A DNA stretch of 64,000 nucleotides, taken from positions 24,763,300 through 24,827,299 of the forward strand of contig CM067507.1 in the NCBI GenBank assembly GCA_034509495.1. Reading direction: 5' to 3'. Under the pieces are notes generated by a model. The model did no database searches. It was not told the origin of the DNA and saw only the letters and a list, made by a program, of their open reading frames with translations. Of the stretch, positions 29,221 to 42,204 are shown in pieces (positions within the stretch are counted from its first letter, which is position 1; each line of letters opens with the position of its first letter). Source of the DNA: Acestrorhynchus altus. Its lineage: Eukaryota; Chordata; Actinopteri; Characiformes; Acestrorhynchidae. A program made the translations under genes and the position numbers.

Positions 29221-30339
29221 TGTCACCTGTCTGTCTGTCTATCTGTCTGTTTTTCTGTCTGTGTTTATATCTTGTCTGTCTGGCTGCTCCCATGTCTGTC
29301 TTAGAAAAAAAAAAGGGAAAAGAATAGCGTGAGCTGATTGAACAATACAGTGATCAACCCCCGTTCTTTCCACCTACACCCCTCCCCCTGCATATACATA
29401 CGCTTTTCTTCATTCTCTCACCCCAACTCAGCTGATGTGCTAACTTTACAGCATCTGCATCATTAGCAGATATTTGCATTCTGCCCAATAGCATCTTGCC
29501 TGGATGTCCTGAATTTTTTAGTGGAGCATCGCATGCATTTTTCAGAGAGACTGACAGAGTGCAGAGAGTATAGGCTGACTGACGGCTGCTCACCCTTCAG
29601 TGTGTTTTCTCGTCTTTGTGTGTGCACGTGTGTGTGTGTGTGTGTTTAGATTGTTAGCAACCAAGTCTGAACCATTTGCATTGTTCTCATTGCAGTCCTA
29701 ACCATAATTCTGCCAATACAAGGACACGCACACATGCACACACACATACAAAGAGGGGCTGACTGCTCCGAAAAATGCTTGCACTTGTAATTTTGGAACA
29801 GTTCAACATCGTGCTCTGGTTAGAATTGCAAATGTTGGCTGTTGTTTGACACCTCCGCTTTGATGCAGGTAGCAACATATGAAAAGGTACTGAGTGGAGA
29901 ACACCATATTCACAAGCTTCAGCTTGCACCTACAGACAATACCTGGAACCAGCACTCATGCTCTCCTCAGTAACCTGAACCTGCACACTGAATCTAAATC
30001 TATCCTGTGTACCAACTGAGATTTCAGCCATTTTGAATTAGCAACACACCACAATAGAATTCATTGCAGTAGCTGTAGTCATGTGTCCCACTGGAGAACA
30101 CAACCTTCCATATCACCAGTGTAATCATGCCTTTCATACATTTCAGTAATATAATGAACATGGTAGCTCACCTCTCTTAGACTGCAAGGACTTACTTTTA
30201 GTAGAGTACATGTAGCCCCGCACTGCTGCTTTCCCATTATATTCCTTGTAAGGTTCTTCTGACCAGCAGAAAATAATGAACATCTCTACAGAAAGAAAAA
30301 CTAACCCAAATGAACGCTGCCGCTTTTAATATGAAATAC
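29221..30339. other. noncoding interval, simple repeats
   Basis: CTGT-type repeat at 29228-29290 and a short (GT)n tract at 29627-29645. An octamer ATTTGCAT lies at 29472-29479 in otherwise unique sequence. No gene seen. Confidence 0.45.
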
Positions 30340-30625
30340 GTCGACTGAACACTGATGTGAATGCTAGCCATCCCTTGTGAGCTCAACTTTCATGTATGCC
30401 GGCGACAGATGCAGCTTTTGGGTTTTTCGGGGGCCGCTCCCTGATATTTTAAGTCCAATTTTCTATGGTTTGATTTGGGGACGATGGGCTTGATGCCGGG
30501 AAGCGGTGGGAGCAAGACTGCGGACTCAGCGGGGGCCATTAGACATGGTGTGGTGGCCGACTTAAAAAGAGTTCAAGAGCTCCCGCAAGAGAGAGGAGGG
30601 GGAAGAGGCCCCAAAACTTTCACTC
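30340..30625. promoter_or_regulatory. candidate conserved noncoding block
   Basis: GC-richer, unique-looking sequence (GGGGGCCGCTCCCTGATAT near 30430, GACGATGGGCTTGATGCCGG near 30480) in an AT-rich desert, with no open frame of note. Confidence 0.3.
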
Positions 30626-31079
30626 CTGTAAGCTGCTATTGATGCTGTTGCTGTTGATAGTTTTTGGGTTAGCAATCTAGTTACTAATCTTGTGCAAAAA
30701 AATGCTAGTGTGCTTTCAGAAGTTCTCATCAAAACTGTAAAAGTGAACTAAAAGAATTATGTGCTGAATTGTTCTTGTATTACAGTTATAGAGTAATTGT
30801 GTTCAGTATCATTACTGCTGGAAATCACATATTGTTTTTTGTTACACTGGGAATTACTTTTTTCTGCCACCTTTAATACTAATAAACTAGTAGAGTTGCT
30901 TAATATTAGAATCACATTAGTATTGACAGATAACCAACTACACTGACGTTTACATGGATTTCAACTGTTCTCTATTATTGTCATTACCAGCACTAAGCAT
31001 CATTACTTTTATTATTCTTACCATCACAGCTATGATGATATTAGTTATATAATTATTAGAACAGTATGCTAGAACAAAA

Positions 31080-31262
31080 CAGCAGACAGGTGTGGTGTAT
31101 GGTATGGTGGCTTTTTGGTCAATAATCTAGGTAGTTTGACCAGAGGAGGGTGTGTCCCCCTTGTGAGTCTTGGTTCCATCCTAAGGTTACTGCCTCCAGC
31201 TTTGAGGGAGTTTTTCTTTGCCAGTGTTGAGTTTGGTCGCCATGTAGAGTTTTTAACATTCA
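31080..31262 (+). repeat. dispersed fish repeat
   Basis: Contains GACCAGAGGAGGGTGTG and GGGAGTTTTTCTTTGCCA, hallmarks of a common fish LINE/SINE-associated repeat. The minus-strand open frame here is not a gene. Confidence 0.55.
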
Positions 31263-31932
31263 ACTAAATTTGATTTAATAAAATATTTGTTGTCACAAAT
31301 TTATTCCCATCAGACAGATTTAGATTTGAGCAATTGTTCAGACTACTATTTATTTCACTCCCAGTAGAACTATACTGCATTTATAACCCAATAGAAGCAA
31401 ATAAAAGATGCTCATCTAAGTAGTCTCAAATTCTGCATTTATAAATATGTATGACAACATCAGTATCATGAATTTAACAAGTATTATAAAGTCTTAAGCA
31501 TGCATTTATGTGTCTAAAGAAATTGCCTGAAATTGTCACATTTCCTCCCGTCTTGGAGTCATTCTACTGGATGGTTTGTTCTATTGTTTAGAAGAGGGCT
31601 GGGCAGTATGACTAAAAAACTCATATCTTGATAGGATTTAGAGAAATACACGATACAATCTGATGAAAAGAAATATAACTTTACAGTATAAGTATGTCAT
31701 TGAAACACCAACAATTAATGCAGCAGGCATTATGAATTGCAATGTTTCTACAGCATAATTTGTTTGTGATGATAGAGTGTCATTTACTCCTAAACTATTT
31801 AATTTGGATGATAAACAGATGATAACCTGCATAACATGCAATATTACAATATGGCTATTTTTATATCTTGTACAAAATATATCTCTGTATATTTATAATC
31901 TAGTGCCCAGACCTATTTGAGGCACTTTAAAG

Positions 31933-32120
31933 CAAGGATCACCAACCCTGCTCCTGGAGAGCTTCAACTTTGGGTTTCAACTCCAACCCAAATATAAGAC
32001 TCAGTTCAGCCAATCAAGATCTTCTGAAGGCAGTACTTTGGATCAGGTGGGGTGGATTAGGGTTGAAAATAAAATGTGTGCAGGAAGGTAGCACTCCAGG
32101 AGCAGGGTTTGTAACCCCTG
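31933..32120. mobile_element. hAT-type MITE, 188 bp, with 8-bp target duplication
   Basis: Left end CAAGGATCACCAACCCTGCT and right end (reverse complement) CAGGGGTTACAAACCCTGCT form terminal inverted repeats with the hAT CAGGG-type start. CTTTAAAG at 31925-31932 and TTTTAAAG at 32121-32128 are 8-bp target duplications with one mismatch. There is no transposase. Confidence 0.85.
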
Positions 32121-32888
32121 TTTTAAAGACTTTGCATTTGGTGTTTGATTGTAAAATCCACCAGTGAACTATATGTAGTAGCTCAGACACTGCAGAAAGC
32201 TTCCCATTCTTGCAGCCTAAATGGGTCTCTAACAAATATATCTGAAGATATGTCTCCCCCACTGGAAAACATTTGATGATCTCACCTTTTATTTGTAAAC
32301 AACCTGAGAAAAATCTTGGGGATCTTGTTTTTATTGTATGTAGAGGCTTCGCTGACAAATGCATTTCTGTTACAGGATTTTACAGTTGAACATAAATCAT
32401 ATGAATGATCACCTGCTGGGTTTTACAGTGTGCTATTAGGCCAATGGTTTTCAACTGTAGTACTGCGCAGGGCTGTGGGTGTCTTGGACCACTGTTACTC
32501 GATTTTAAAGGGCATGTTGCTTTGTTCAGTCATATAGAACATTCAGTGCTGGAGCTGCCACATCACAATTAAAAATGTATGCTTAAATATAGGTAAGAGG
32601 TGTACACAAGCAGTGGTCAAGGGGATGGAAGGGAAATCTGCATCGGTAAGTCAGATCATTATTTGGCCTGAGCCCCATGATTTATTGGTAATAAATTAAA
32701 TCACAATATGCCATATTAAATTACTTTTAATTAATCTTATTTTACATGATCTTCCATTCAAAGTTAAGATTATTTTTGCCCTCACGTGTCTTTCAATGGA
32801 CAGTCATGATATGTATTGTGTTTTTGTCATATTTCCCACTACATCTGTATGTATATTTTAATACAAAAGAATAGGGTGTTGTTAAAAT

Positions 32889-33124
32889 CTTAAAAAGTGC
32901 TTGACCAATGCCATTAAAAGAGAACCACTTTTGGTTCCATGAAGAAGCATGTTTGTAATAGAGATGTGTGAATGTAAAGAACGTTTACATCAAGCGAAGG
33001 TTTATTTAACCTGTAAAGGGTTCTTCACATTCACACTATTACAGACATGCTTTATCATGGAACCAAAAGTGGTTCTTCTATGGCATTGCTCAAAGAACCA
33101 TTTGAAGCACCTTGATTTTTAAGT
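32889..33124. mobile_element. palindromic foldback MITE
   Basis: The left arm (GAACCACTTTTGGTTCCATG at 32922-32941, then GCATGTTTGTAATAG) is repeated in inverted orientation on the right (GAACCAAAAGTGGTTCTTCT around 33060). The two halves form one long hairpin with about 85-bp arms. TTAA occurs at both edges (32890-32893 and 33119-33122). This is an Angel/T2-like architecture known from zebrafish; the exact family is not certain. Confidence 0.75.
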
Positions 33125-33589
33125 GTGTGAAAGTAAAATCACAACAAATTGTAGGACGCTTAAAGTTACAGTTAATCAAGAAGCAACTGGAAATGTGGTG
33201 AATGAGGACTGAAGTGCAAGCCCCTTCAGGAAGGATGTAGTGTACCTGACATTGATGATGTTTCAGTGAACAATGACTTAAAATCCTCACAGAACTCAAA
33301 TTAAACTCTCACCTTAACCAGAACTACCCACACAAAATTGATGCCAACAACAAGACTGCAATTTGGAAGACTACCACATAAAACCCACCACTGTTAAAGA
33401 AATACCCCTAAAAATATCCAGCCCTTCCCTATGCAGCTCATTACGTACACATTTTAATGATGCCAGGTTACACTGACTCTCACTGTTGGTTTAGCCAAGC
33501 AGTGAGTTAATTGTTTATAAAGTTGTGTTTTTTTCTTCTTCTTTTTTTGACATGAGGGGTTTGAAGCTCAATATGGCAGTGTATGTGTT

Positions 33590-33910
33590 GGTTTGGACCT
33601 TGTGCTGTCCCCAGCCGCAGTCTCAGCAGGGGGCTCCCAATTATGCTACTGATTAAGATACTCTCACGTGGAAAAACCTAATTGGCTTCTCGCAGAAGAG
33701 AACTGCTCATTTTTTTCCTCCACCGCTGACATAAAAAGAGAGTTATGGAGAGTGAAAAACAAGACCATCACTATCCCTCGGTCCGTTTTTTTCCCCAGTG
33801 GCGCTGGTTATTTTGAAGAATCTCACACCGAGAACAGCTTTGCCAGACAGCTTTCTCTACCTGTTGCCACCGTCTTGTTTTGAGATAACAAGAAGGCTAT
33901 AGGAGAGAGA
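33590..33910. promoter_or_regulatory. candidate conserved noncoding block
   Basis: Unique, balanced sequence with a CACGTG E-box at 33665-33670 and a TGACATAAAAAG stretch near 33728. The plus frame at 33668-33883 is open, but it lacks splice context and motifs. Confidence 0.3.
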
Positions 33911-34113
33911 GTGGAGCACAGTTCTAGATAAACACAGCAACTGCATCATCTCTTATCGCCTTCAAATTAATTTTTAATCTCACACTTATCTACTTGACAG
34001 CTGCTAAGAAATACACATGCTCTCCTCGATCTCATTTGTTTCTCCTGCTGGCTGTGCTGCCTCTGTTACTCTCCGGTCCCCAGTCCCTGATAAGAGTCTT
34101 TGTGAAGGCCAGT

Positions 34114-34157
34114 TTGTGTGTGTGTGTGTATGTGTGTGCGAGAGAGAGAGAGAGAGC
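34114..34157. repeat. (GT)n(GA)n simple repeat
   Basis: GT units followed by GA units. Confidence 0.9.
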
Positions 34158-35435
34158 AGAGGAGGATGGGTAGGCTGATGGTGGTGGTGTGGGGTGGATG
34201 GTGACATTTGTTCCTGGGTTTTGTAGAGGACTCCCTGCTGTTTTCTGCTGGGCTAAGCGAGAGCCTCAAAGTGAGCTGGCCAGCCAGCCCTCCAGGAGCT
34301 TTAACTATCTACCCTTCCCCCATCCCCTCACATACACACAGAGTGTGGCATGAATATGTGATGACACACGCACACATATTTTAAGTTAAAATGTTAAATA
34401 AATGAGTAGACTGTAAACAAAAGAACATTTATGCTGGCACACTTGTAGCATTCAGGCTTCGTTTAAAAATGTAAAATGGATATCTCATCTAAATAACTGG
34501 AAAGTTTTTTGCAGTGCATATCACCCAATAGAATTTCATGTTTAAAGTAGCCATGTTTAAAAGGTGTAAGATATTGACAATAGTAATTTATCCATCTGCA
34601 GATGGTGTGCTACATCTCCAGAACGTCAATTGATTAATGGTTAAACCAGAAGAACGAATAGCCCTTATTTCTACCAAAATATTGCAATAGATATTCATAT
34701 CATTTCCTGGTGTTGGGGTTTGGCATTGAGTGCTTTTACCATATGTTCATTTATCTGTCTGAAGCATCTGCAGCCCAAAGCAATCATTCTCCACTTGAAT
34801 TTAAAGTGAGACCATGTGCACTCTTACACCTCAGGTGCTTAGTTTTTATGCATTAGTGGTTTATGTGATGATCCACGATGGTTATCAGTGTAATCGTTTC
34901 TATATCGTTAAAGAATCAACTTGAGTGTTACGATAGTATAGTATTAAGCATCTATCTTTGCACCGAACCAATTACTTATGTGACTTATGGACCACGCAGG
35001 AGAGCTCACATTTGCCTAAAATGTTTTTCATGTTTTTACTTGATTGAGTACGCTGCCAGATCATCTACCGTTCTTATTCATGTGTTACTTCCCACCAGTG
35101 TTACCTGAAGTAATTACAAATATGAAAGTGAAGGTACCAATTTAACAATTAGTTTGAAGCAAATACGATAACACAGACCAAATAACCAAAGGCAATGAGA
35201 CAGAAAATTAAAATTCAGGGTAAATAAACCTTCCAACATAATTTCTATCAGAGACCTGCAGGCCAATTTCGAGGGGTATTTTAACAGCATCCGTAAATAG
35301 GATTTTGTGTGTCCTTCCATGTGTGTATGTGACTTTATACTGAGGTGAAGAATATCTCATGCTTTCAGCCCCCGGACCCCCTGCTGTTTTTAATCATTAA
35401 TATTAGTATGCTTGAGACTGGTCAGCCTCTCTGTA

Positions 35436-35439
<4 letters not shown>

Positions 35440-35506
<67 letters not shown>
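35440..35506. repeat. (GT)n microsatellite
   Basis: About 33 uninterrupted GT units. Confidence 0.97.
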
Positions 35507-35508
<2 letters not shown>

Positions 35509-36920
35509 ACAAGTTCTCATTGTTTTCAGTTTGATTGCAAAAAAAGAAAAGTTGTTTATTTTTATTAATGTTGTTTATAATTTTCTTTCCAGATTATTCA
35601 TGTTTTTCATCATGCAAAAGGATTTTTTGTGATCTGAAAATACAGCTGAAACCAACAAAACCAAATATAAAATCAAATACTTCCTAATATCTAATATTAG
35701 AATAATAATATTCTAATGAAGTCTAATACTGAAGTATAGTACCAGTAACAATACAAGCAACATTTCTGTTGTATCAACTTCATCCACAGTCACAAAAATG
35801 AAAAAGTCATACCTGCCCAGTAAATGTATTCCATAATTAACATACCAAAGAGTGGTATTACTCTTTTTTAAAACCATTTAATCCTTTCCTGTGGTTTGTG
35901 GCTCTATTTGTATTATGTCCTTGTGAATGCTGACCTTTCTGAGAGTGTTCTGCCCTTACAATTTAAAAATAATATATAATTTTTTTGGATGTGGATAATG
36001 TGTGTGTATATATAGTAAACTGTTGTACAACCTACTGAGCCATAAGGACTCAGTTTATTATTTACATGTTCAAAAGTAACTATCTACAAAGAATGACCTT
36101 GAAATCATTAGTAGAGTAATCTAATTTCGAAATGAGCAAGTTAGACCATTGTATCTAAGAGACCAAATACCACCATTTTCCTTTGAACTTTATCACCTCC
36201 CAGATAGGTACACTTCACTTCATGTGATTTAGGAGCACAAGCAAGCAGACATAGAGTTAGATCAATGGCTATCGGTCACGCTCCTTGATATCATCCAACT
36301 CACATTTGGCGGAGTGAAATGACATGAGTAAAAACAACCAAAAAAAAACATTAAACAGAAGTGAATTATGTCTAACGAGTGCTTAGAATACTATGGAAGT
36401 GCAAGTACATGTGCATATCTTCTTTTTTCACACAAAACAAATCATAATGAGTAGAAATTTTAAGCTGCAATTATCAAGGCAAAGAAAAGCAGTTGAAACA
36501 GTTTTGAAAAGTCCCACTGACTATAATGTATTTTAATGTTGCTTTTGAAGATATAATTTCAAAAGCCCATTAATAATCCAGCTTCAGCTTCCATAATGTT
36601 TTTTTTTTTCCTACTTACTCTATATGGTTACAAAAACTCTACAGTTCTCAGTCTTGCTGTATCATATCTGTCAGCAATACGTTAAATGAAATAACTCATA
36701 ACGACTTCTAGTACACAGTAATAGCAATGGTTTGAATCAGCACTAGAAAAAGAATAGAAGTTCTTGAACAATATTTCTCTGATTTCACAAACAATTCTAA
36801 ATGGTTGTAAATGTATTATACAGTGGGCTTAACCACATGGGTGGGCACATCACTTCCTGGGTGCCCAACAGCATGTTTCTATGTAAAATACTGGCAGAAT
36901 TTTTTTTTAAACGATTAACA

Positions 36921-36957
<37 letters not shown>

Positions 36958-38860
36958 GGTGTGTGTGTGTGTATTTGTGTGTGTGTGTGTGTGTAAACAT
37001 GTATATTCATATAATATTAACCCTTTCATTCCTAAAGGCCCATCTCAATTCCTTCTCCTCAAATGTCACATTTTGCATATTGTTTCATAGCACTTACTGA
37101 ATACTTTATTAAAGCTAAAATTATTTATGTGATTTAGTGACTAATAGTTCTTAATTAATACTACCAGAAAGCCTGGGGTTCAATGGTTTAAATTTGCTTT
37201 ATGTTTGTGTAAATGATAAAATATAAATCCCAGATTGCATTTGTAAGCTGTATTATAAAACAGAAAAACAAAAAAAATGCACATCACTATTATTTATAGA
37301 GCTAATTCCTCACTTGGTATTTGTTTTTGTTTTTGTTTCTATTCTATTTGTTTTGACAGATTTTACCTGATTATATTTTACTGTTCTCAGTATTATGTTG
37401 TGATATGAGTTTATTTGTGGTATACTCATACTACATGATTGTCATGTTTGGATTGCTGTTACTATACAGTGACTAATTATTGGTTGGAAGTTTATTGCTG
37501 CAATGGAATCACAGTAGGTGTAGTATAGAAGGAGGTCGGATGGAAAGTATTGGCATTTTCACAATGTAATGTGAAAGCATACATTTGTCTACTGACCCTC
37601 TATACCATGGGAAAAAGTCACTAGTTAAGATAATTGAATATGCCCATTTTTACAAGTAAATTTATTAATTGTATATAATATACAAATAAATTATATATTT
37701 TTTTTACTTATCATTGATGCTCCCAGTAGTTAGATTATTTCAGATCAATGGACTCTTTATGAAATTGGACATTGTTAAATTTTACAGTCAGGATTTTATA
37801 GGTTTCAGAAGTGTTATTTAGCTCCTATAGGTTGAGTGTGATCCCTATCATTATAATCCTGATTAGAACACATTTATTGTATTGTTCAGTATTCACTACT
37901 GCTCAGGGTAACAGAATAGAAATTTCTTGCCAACATTAGCATCCCTATGCTCCTACTACATGTTAAAATATTTAAAAATATATTCATTAATCATTTATTT
38001 AAAAAAAATTCTGGATATTCTGAATACCCATTTAAAATGTATTCTATGTCTGAGTACAGACAATTTGACATACATGTATTCACTTACATGTATATGCTAT
38101 CCCTGTTGTCACAGTATGAGGAAGACATTCTGGAGAAAATATTATCACAAATGTCACAAGTGATTAAACAGTTGATAATTAAACCATTATTTTAAAGTCA
38201 GTAAAATAATTTACCTACTGCAGATATGGCTATTGAGCTGCAGTATGAGTCCAGTTAAAACAGGAGGGTGAATTGCATTTTAACCTTGCAGATTACAGAA
38301 TCAACATTAGTTGTCATGGCTTATCATATGATTGTTGTGACAAATGTAGTCCATGCAAAACTACCTTGCCATGTGTAATTTAGTGAACGTTGAATAGGGA
38401 AACTAAACCATTGCTACTCTCATTATGGAAACTGTGAATAAACAGTATCATTTTGCAATGCATGAAGTGCTGCTTTAATTTGACAGTAGTTGGGTGCCAA
38501 ATTGGGGTTAAATGCATTTTCTGTGCATCTGAAAAAAAGAACAATTTGTCCGTGTACTGCACTGTGGATTAGAATATTTAAAATGGTCCTTTGCATTGAT
38601 TTGTATATAATTTGATAAAGCTTTTATTACTTGTTTTGCATGTGATTATTTAAGAAGCTCACAAACATTGACTGATATTGTTTTATTTGTCATTAGTGTT
38701 TGACAGATTATTTTTGTACATTTCCTCAATAACTGACATTAATATTGATTCATTACTTATTTCATCTTAACATAGAAAACATTTTCTTTTTTTCAGTGTT
38801 TAGAAAAGCATACATTGTTTCCCTAAGTATATTTTTCCCTTTCTTTTTTTCCACAAAGAA
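35507..38860. other. AT-rich noncoding interval
   Basis: Contains an interrupted (GT)n tract at 36922-36994. No gene, transposon or regulatory block recognised elsewhere. Confidence 0.45.
36922..36994. repeat. (GT)n microsatellite, interrupted
   Basis: GT repeat with a GGGG break near 36955 and an ATTT break near 36973. Confidence 0.95.
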
Positions 38861-38864
38861 CTGT

Positions 38865-39005
38865 GGGATTCTAATGGCATTTCACTTTTGCGAGGACACG
38901 GTGGCGGCCCCTTTAGCCGCAGATGTTAAGGAGATTTCTACGCCTGTTCTGTGCTCAAGGGTCCAGAATGGCCAGAGAATGCACAACTGGCTGGATAAAT
39001 AAGCA
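38865..39005 (+). promoter_or_regulatory. unique block, conserved element or small exon
   Basis: After TTCTTTTTTTCCACAAAG comes a GC-balanced stretch (GAGGACACGGTGGCGGCCCC at 38893-38912) that is open in one plus frame to a TAA at 39000-39002 (FCEDTVAAPLAADVKEI). It could be a conserved enhancer core or an unrecognised terminal exon with an AAAG acceptor. No partner exon was found, so a regulatory call is favoured. Confidence 0.35.
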
Positions 39006-39889
39006 GAGTGTTGAGTAATATGTCAGAGCAAATCAAACAATGAATACAAATGAATAGTATAAAAAACACAATCTATAATATATTTATGAGCATAGAGATC
39101 AGCACTGCTTTCTGACATATGTGCAAGAATATTGAAATTGAACCCAGTGACCATAGAGATATACATAACTCATTTAAAATGCACAGAGTTGGATATGATG
39201 TCAAAAGTCAGAATGCACAATAATATTATGGAGTAATTCTGGAGGAACTCCCCAGTGTGTGCATACGCTGCTGAGATGCACCACAAATGCACCACAAATG
39301 TCAAAATATGTTGGTTATTGTTTATGCTTATAAAGATAAATTAGTTTTCATACAAATGATTTCTGCAAATGCAAATGTGTTTCACATTACTTTCTGCTAA
39401 AATACTTCACAACATGAATAAGGTATATAGGGCATATTGTAGTATGACATATATATTAAATACGTGGCATTTACCGACTCCTTGAACTGCTGAATGTGTG
39501 GGCCAGTGCTTTAATATCTGCTTAGTAACTTAAAAGTGTTTTTAACAAGTATTAGTTAAAACAGCTAGATCATGTAGTATTATTATTATTTTATATTATT
39601 CAATATCATTTTTGTATGTCCCTTATGTTTATTTCTGTATGTATTCTCTCTCTATAAAAGTGTCACACAGTGTCACACAAAGCAATTACAGTTATTAATT
39701 ATTAGTTACAGCCTACTGTAATTTTGTTTACAATAGTCATTAATACATTACATTACCTTTCAAGATTCTTTCTTCTGTGACTTAAAATTACATTAATTTC
39801 TTGCATTTCTCCATTTTGCTTGAGTTTCACTCCTTCAATGTTTATGAGCATAATTACTTACAGTTGAGAGAACCAATATTTATTTCTTT

Positions 39890-40370
39890 TCCAACTTTTC
39901 CTCCATCTGTTTCTCCTTGCCTTCACCTACTGCCGAGCAGGTACGGCAGAGGCTCATCTTACTCTTGATTAAGATTCTGCTCAGTTAATGCAAAGTCTAG
40001 CTCTGACTAAAATAAAACTGAGTGAGAGTGGGGGGAAGAGTAATGAGGTACCATTAGCATTAGGCAGTGTGTCACCTTGGCAGGTAAAATTGTCATGACG
40101 TTGATATAATTGGGTGGTGGAGCGGCTCTGTATGAGTGCTCCATCACACGGTGCGCACACATATTGCATTATTTAGGAGAGAAAGACACGACACAGCCAG
40201 GTAGCAATCCCCTTTCACACCCCATTAGCTAGCACTGATCCGGTGCTGGCAAAGAGCGGCCCGATCCATGGAGCACTAATTATTTTACATCAGTCACAGT
40301 ATTTTTCCCCCTACAAATGTGACCAGCGATGCATAATTATGAGCACTGGGGTTTCAGGGCTGGGCAAGGA
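39890..40370. promoter_or_regulatory. candidate conserved enhancer
   Basis: 480 bp of unique sequence with many homeodomain-type sites (CTAATTATTTTAC near 40275) and ATGCATAATTAT at 40329-40340, a POU/Brn-2-like site. It also has GAGCGGCCCGATCCATGGAG near 40255 and no credible ORF. It is among the most enhancer-like stretches upstream of ctnnb1. Confidence 0.4.
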
Positions 40371-40865
40371 CATAGAAGCTGTTACTGCAGCTATTTTTTG
40401 AAAGAACTAAGTGAACAGTCATCTTCATGCCCAACCCTAACTTGTGCACTGACAACGCCTGAGAGTTAAAACAATGCTGAGAATGTCAACGTCACTAACT
40501 TGCTAGAACTGAGAATTAGCCAAGTACTATACAGCTAGTCCTTACGAGAAAACAAAGGCATTTACTGCAGCTTAGCAGTTGAGATTCTCATTTAAACCAC
40601 AGCTCTCAACATTATTCTCTCCAGCATTTTTTCCAGTCGCAGTAATAAACTCAAACCTTGAAAACATCACAGTGACAGTTGCTTTCTAGTGTGAACAGTT
40701 ATGATATTAAGGGGAAAAAAATCAAACGAAATATTGACAAATAACACAATACAATATTGTCATCCAACCTACCTAGAGATGTTTGAGTCGCTTCTCACTG
40801 AGAACATAACGGGTAGCAAATGCAGAGGCCATCCACTCGTGTCCAAAATATTCTGCCTTTTGATG

Positions 40866-41300
40866 TCATCCTATGCAGGTAACAGTGTCCAGAGCTTCAG
40901 CATGGATGTTGTACTGACAGGTAAAACACACCACTCTTCTTGTGAGGCATTCAGGGAAGGAAAGTTTGGTTGCCTTGTGATACTTGTGATATTTCTGAGC
41001 CCTGAGCATTGAAGAAGCCGCTTTTCTCTTCCCTAATTCTGTGGACTTGGAGCTTTGAAGCCCCCCAACTGTGCACAGTATGGTCTTTGAACCAGGGAAG
41101 AAATTCACAGATTTAAAAAAAATGGATAAAAAGCAGTGGGAACCTACTGCTCGACACATATTCCATTGTCTGTATTCATCTTTTTGGGTGCCTTGTTCCA
41201 TTTTGGATGCACCGAGCATGATAGATTTTGATGGGTCTTTCATTCTCCCAAGCATAATACCGAGCTGTGCCAGAGAAGCAGTGGTTAATGTTGTTTCCAT
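40866..41300 (-). other. unrecognised 144-codon open frame
   Basis: A minus-strand frame runs 144 codons with a plausible amino acid mix (for example LGKRKAASSMLRAQKYHKYH). I recognise no domain. It could be a decayed mobile-element ORF, and other frames over the same region are also fairly open. No splice or promoter context supports a gene. Confidence 0.2.
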
Positions 41301-42150
41301 TCAGTATTTTATTCATTATTTTCAGTTTCAGATTGAAAAAAATCTTTTATTATATTGCACAACATCCTGGTTTTTACCATAATTACCTACACTTTAATTA
41401 AACAGTCCAATGATAAAATGTTGACACTGACAGGACTAGCACATTACATTACTATTATGTCAAGAGTAATATTTGGATTCCAAGGTAAGCATCAAGCACA
41501 ACAATGTGACGAAAACTGTGCAAAAGGCACTACTGTGGTTTGTATAATTAAAAAAATACACTGTATGAAATATGTGGCTAAGTTTGGTTAAGCAGTTAAA
41601 ATAAACCCAATAAACACAACAATACTACAAATACACAACAATATGTAGACCCTAAGACTAGTGACCAGAGTTCTTCTTAAAACTATCTGTTCTATTTTAG
41701 GCCTAAAAGGGGGGGAAAGCTTAATTTAAATTGCTATGTTTAGGCTGTTTAACTCAGCTGTAGTCATTAACGGGTGCTATAAAACTGCCACACAACCTCC
41801 TCCTTACTTTAATGCTCTTGTAGAGATTGTTCAGTCTCTCAGAAGACAAAAACCAACAAGCACATTTGACATTTTGGTGTTTTTCCCCACTGAATGCTAG
41901 CAAAGCACCACAAGACCTTGTGAGAACCTAAACCAATACAAGCATAATGCACATTGTTGAGCAGCCGTAATGTTATGCAAATGGCCTTTAGTTGAGGGGC
42001 CGGCTGCAGTAGTTCTGGGCTTGTGGCTTTGATAACCTCCATTACTAGAGGATTAGGCAAATGCTGATGCGCTCTGTCTCCTTGGACACTAGTCTAGAAC
42101 CATGCCTGATTTTCCTTGAAGGCAGAGTGAGTCTGGAGATATATATAGAA

Positions 42151-42151
<1 letters not shown>

Positions 42152-42195
<44 letters not shown>

Positions 42196-42204
42196 ATATA
42201 TATA
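42152..42204. repeat. (AT)n microsatellite
   Basis: Almost pure AT repeat with one interruption near 42193. Confidence 0.95.
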
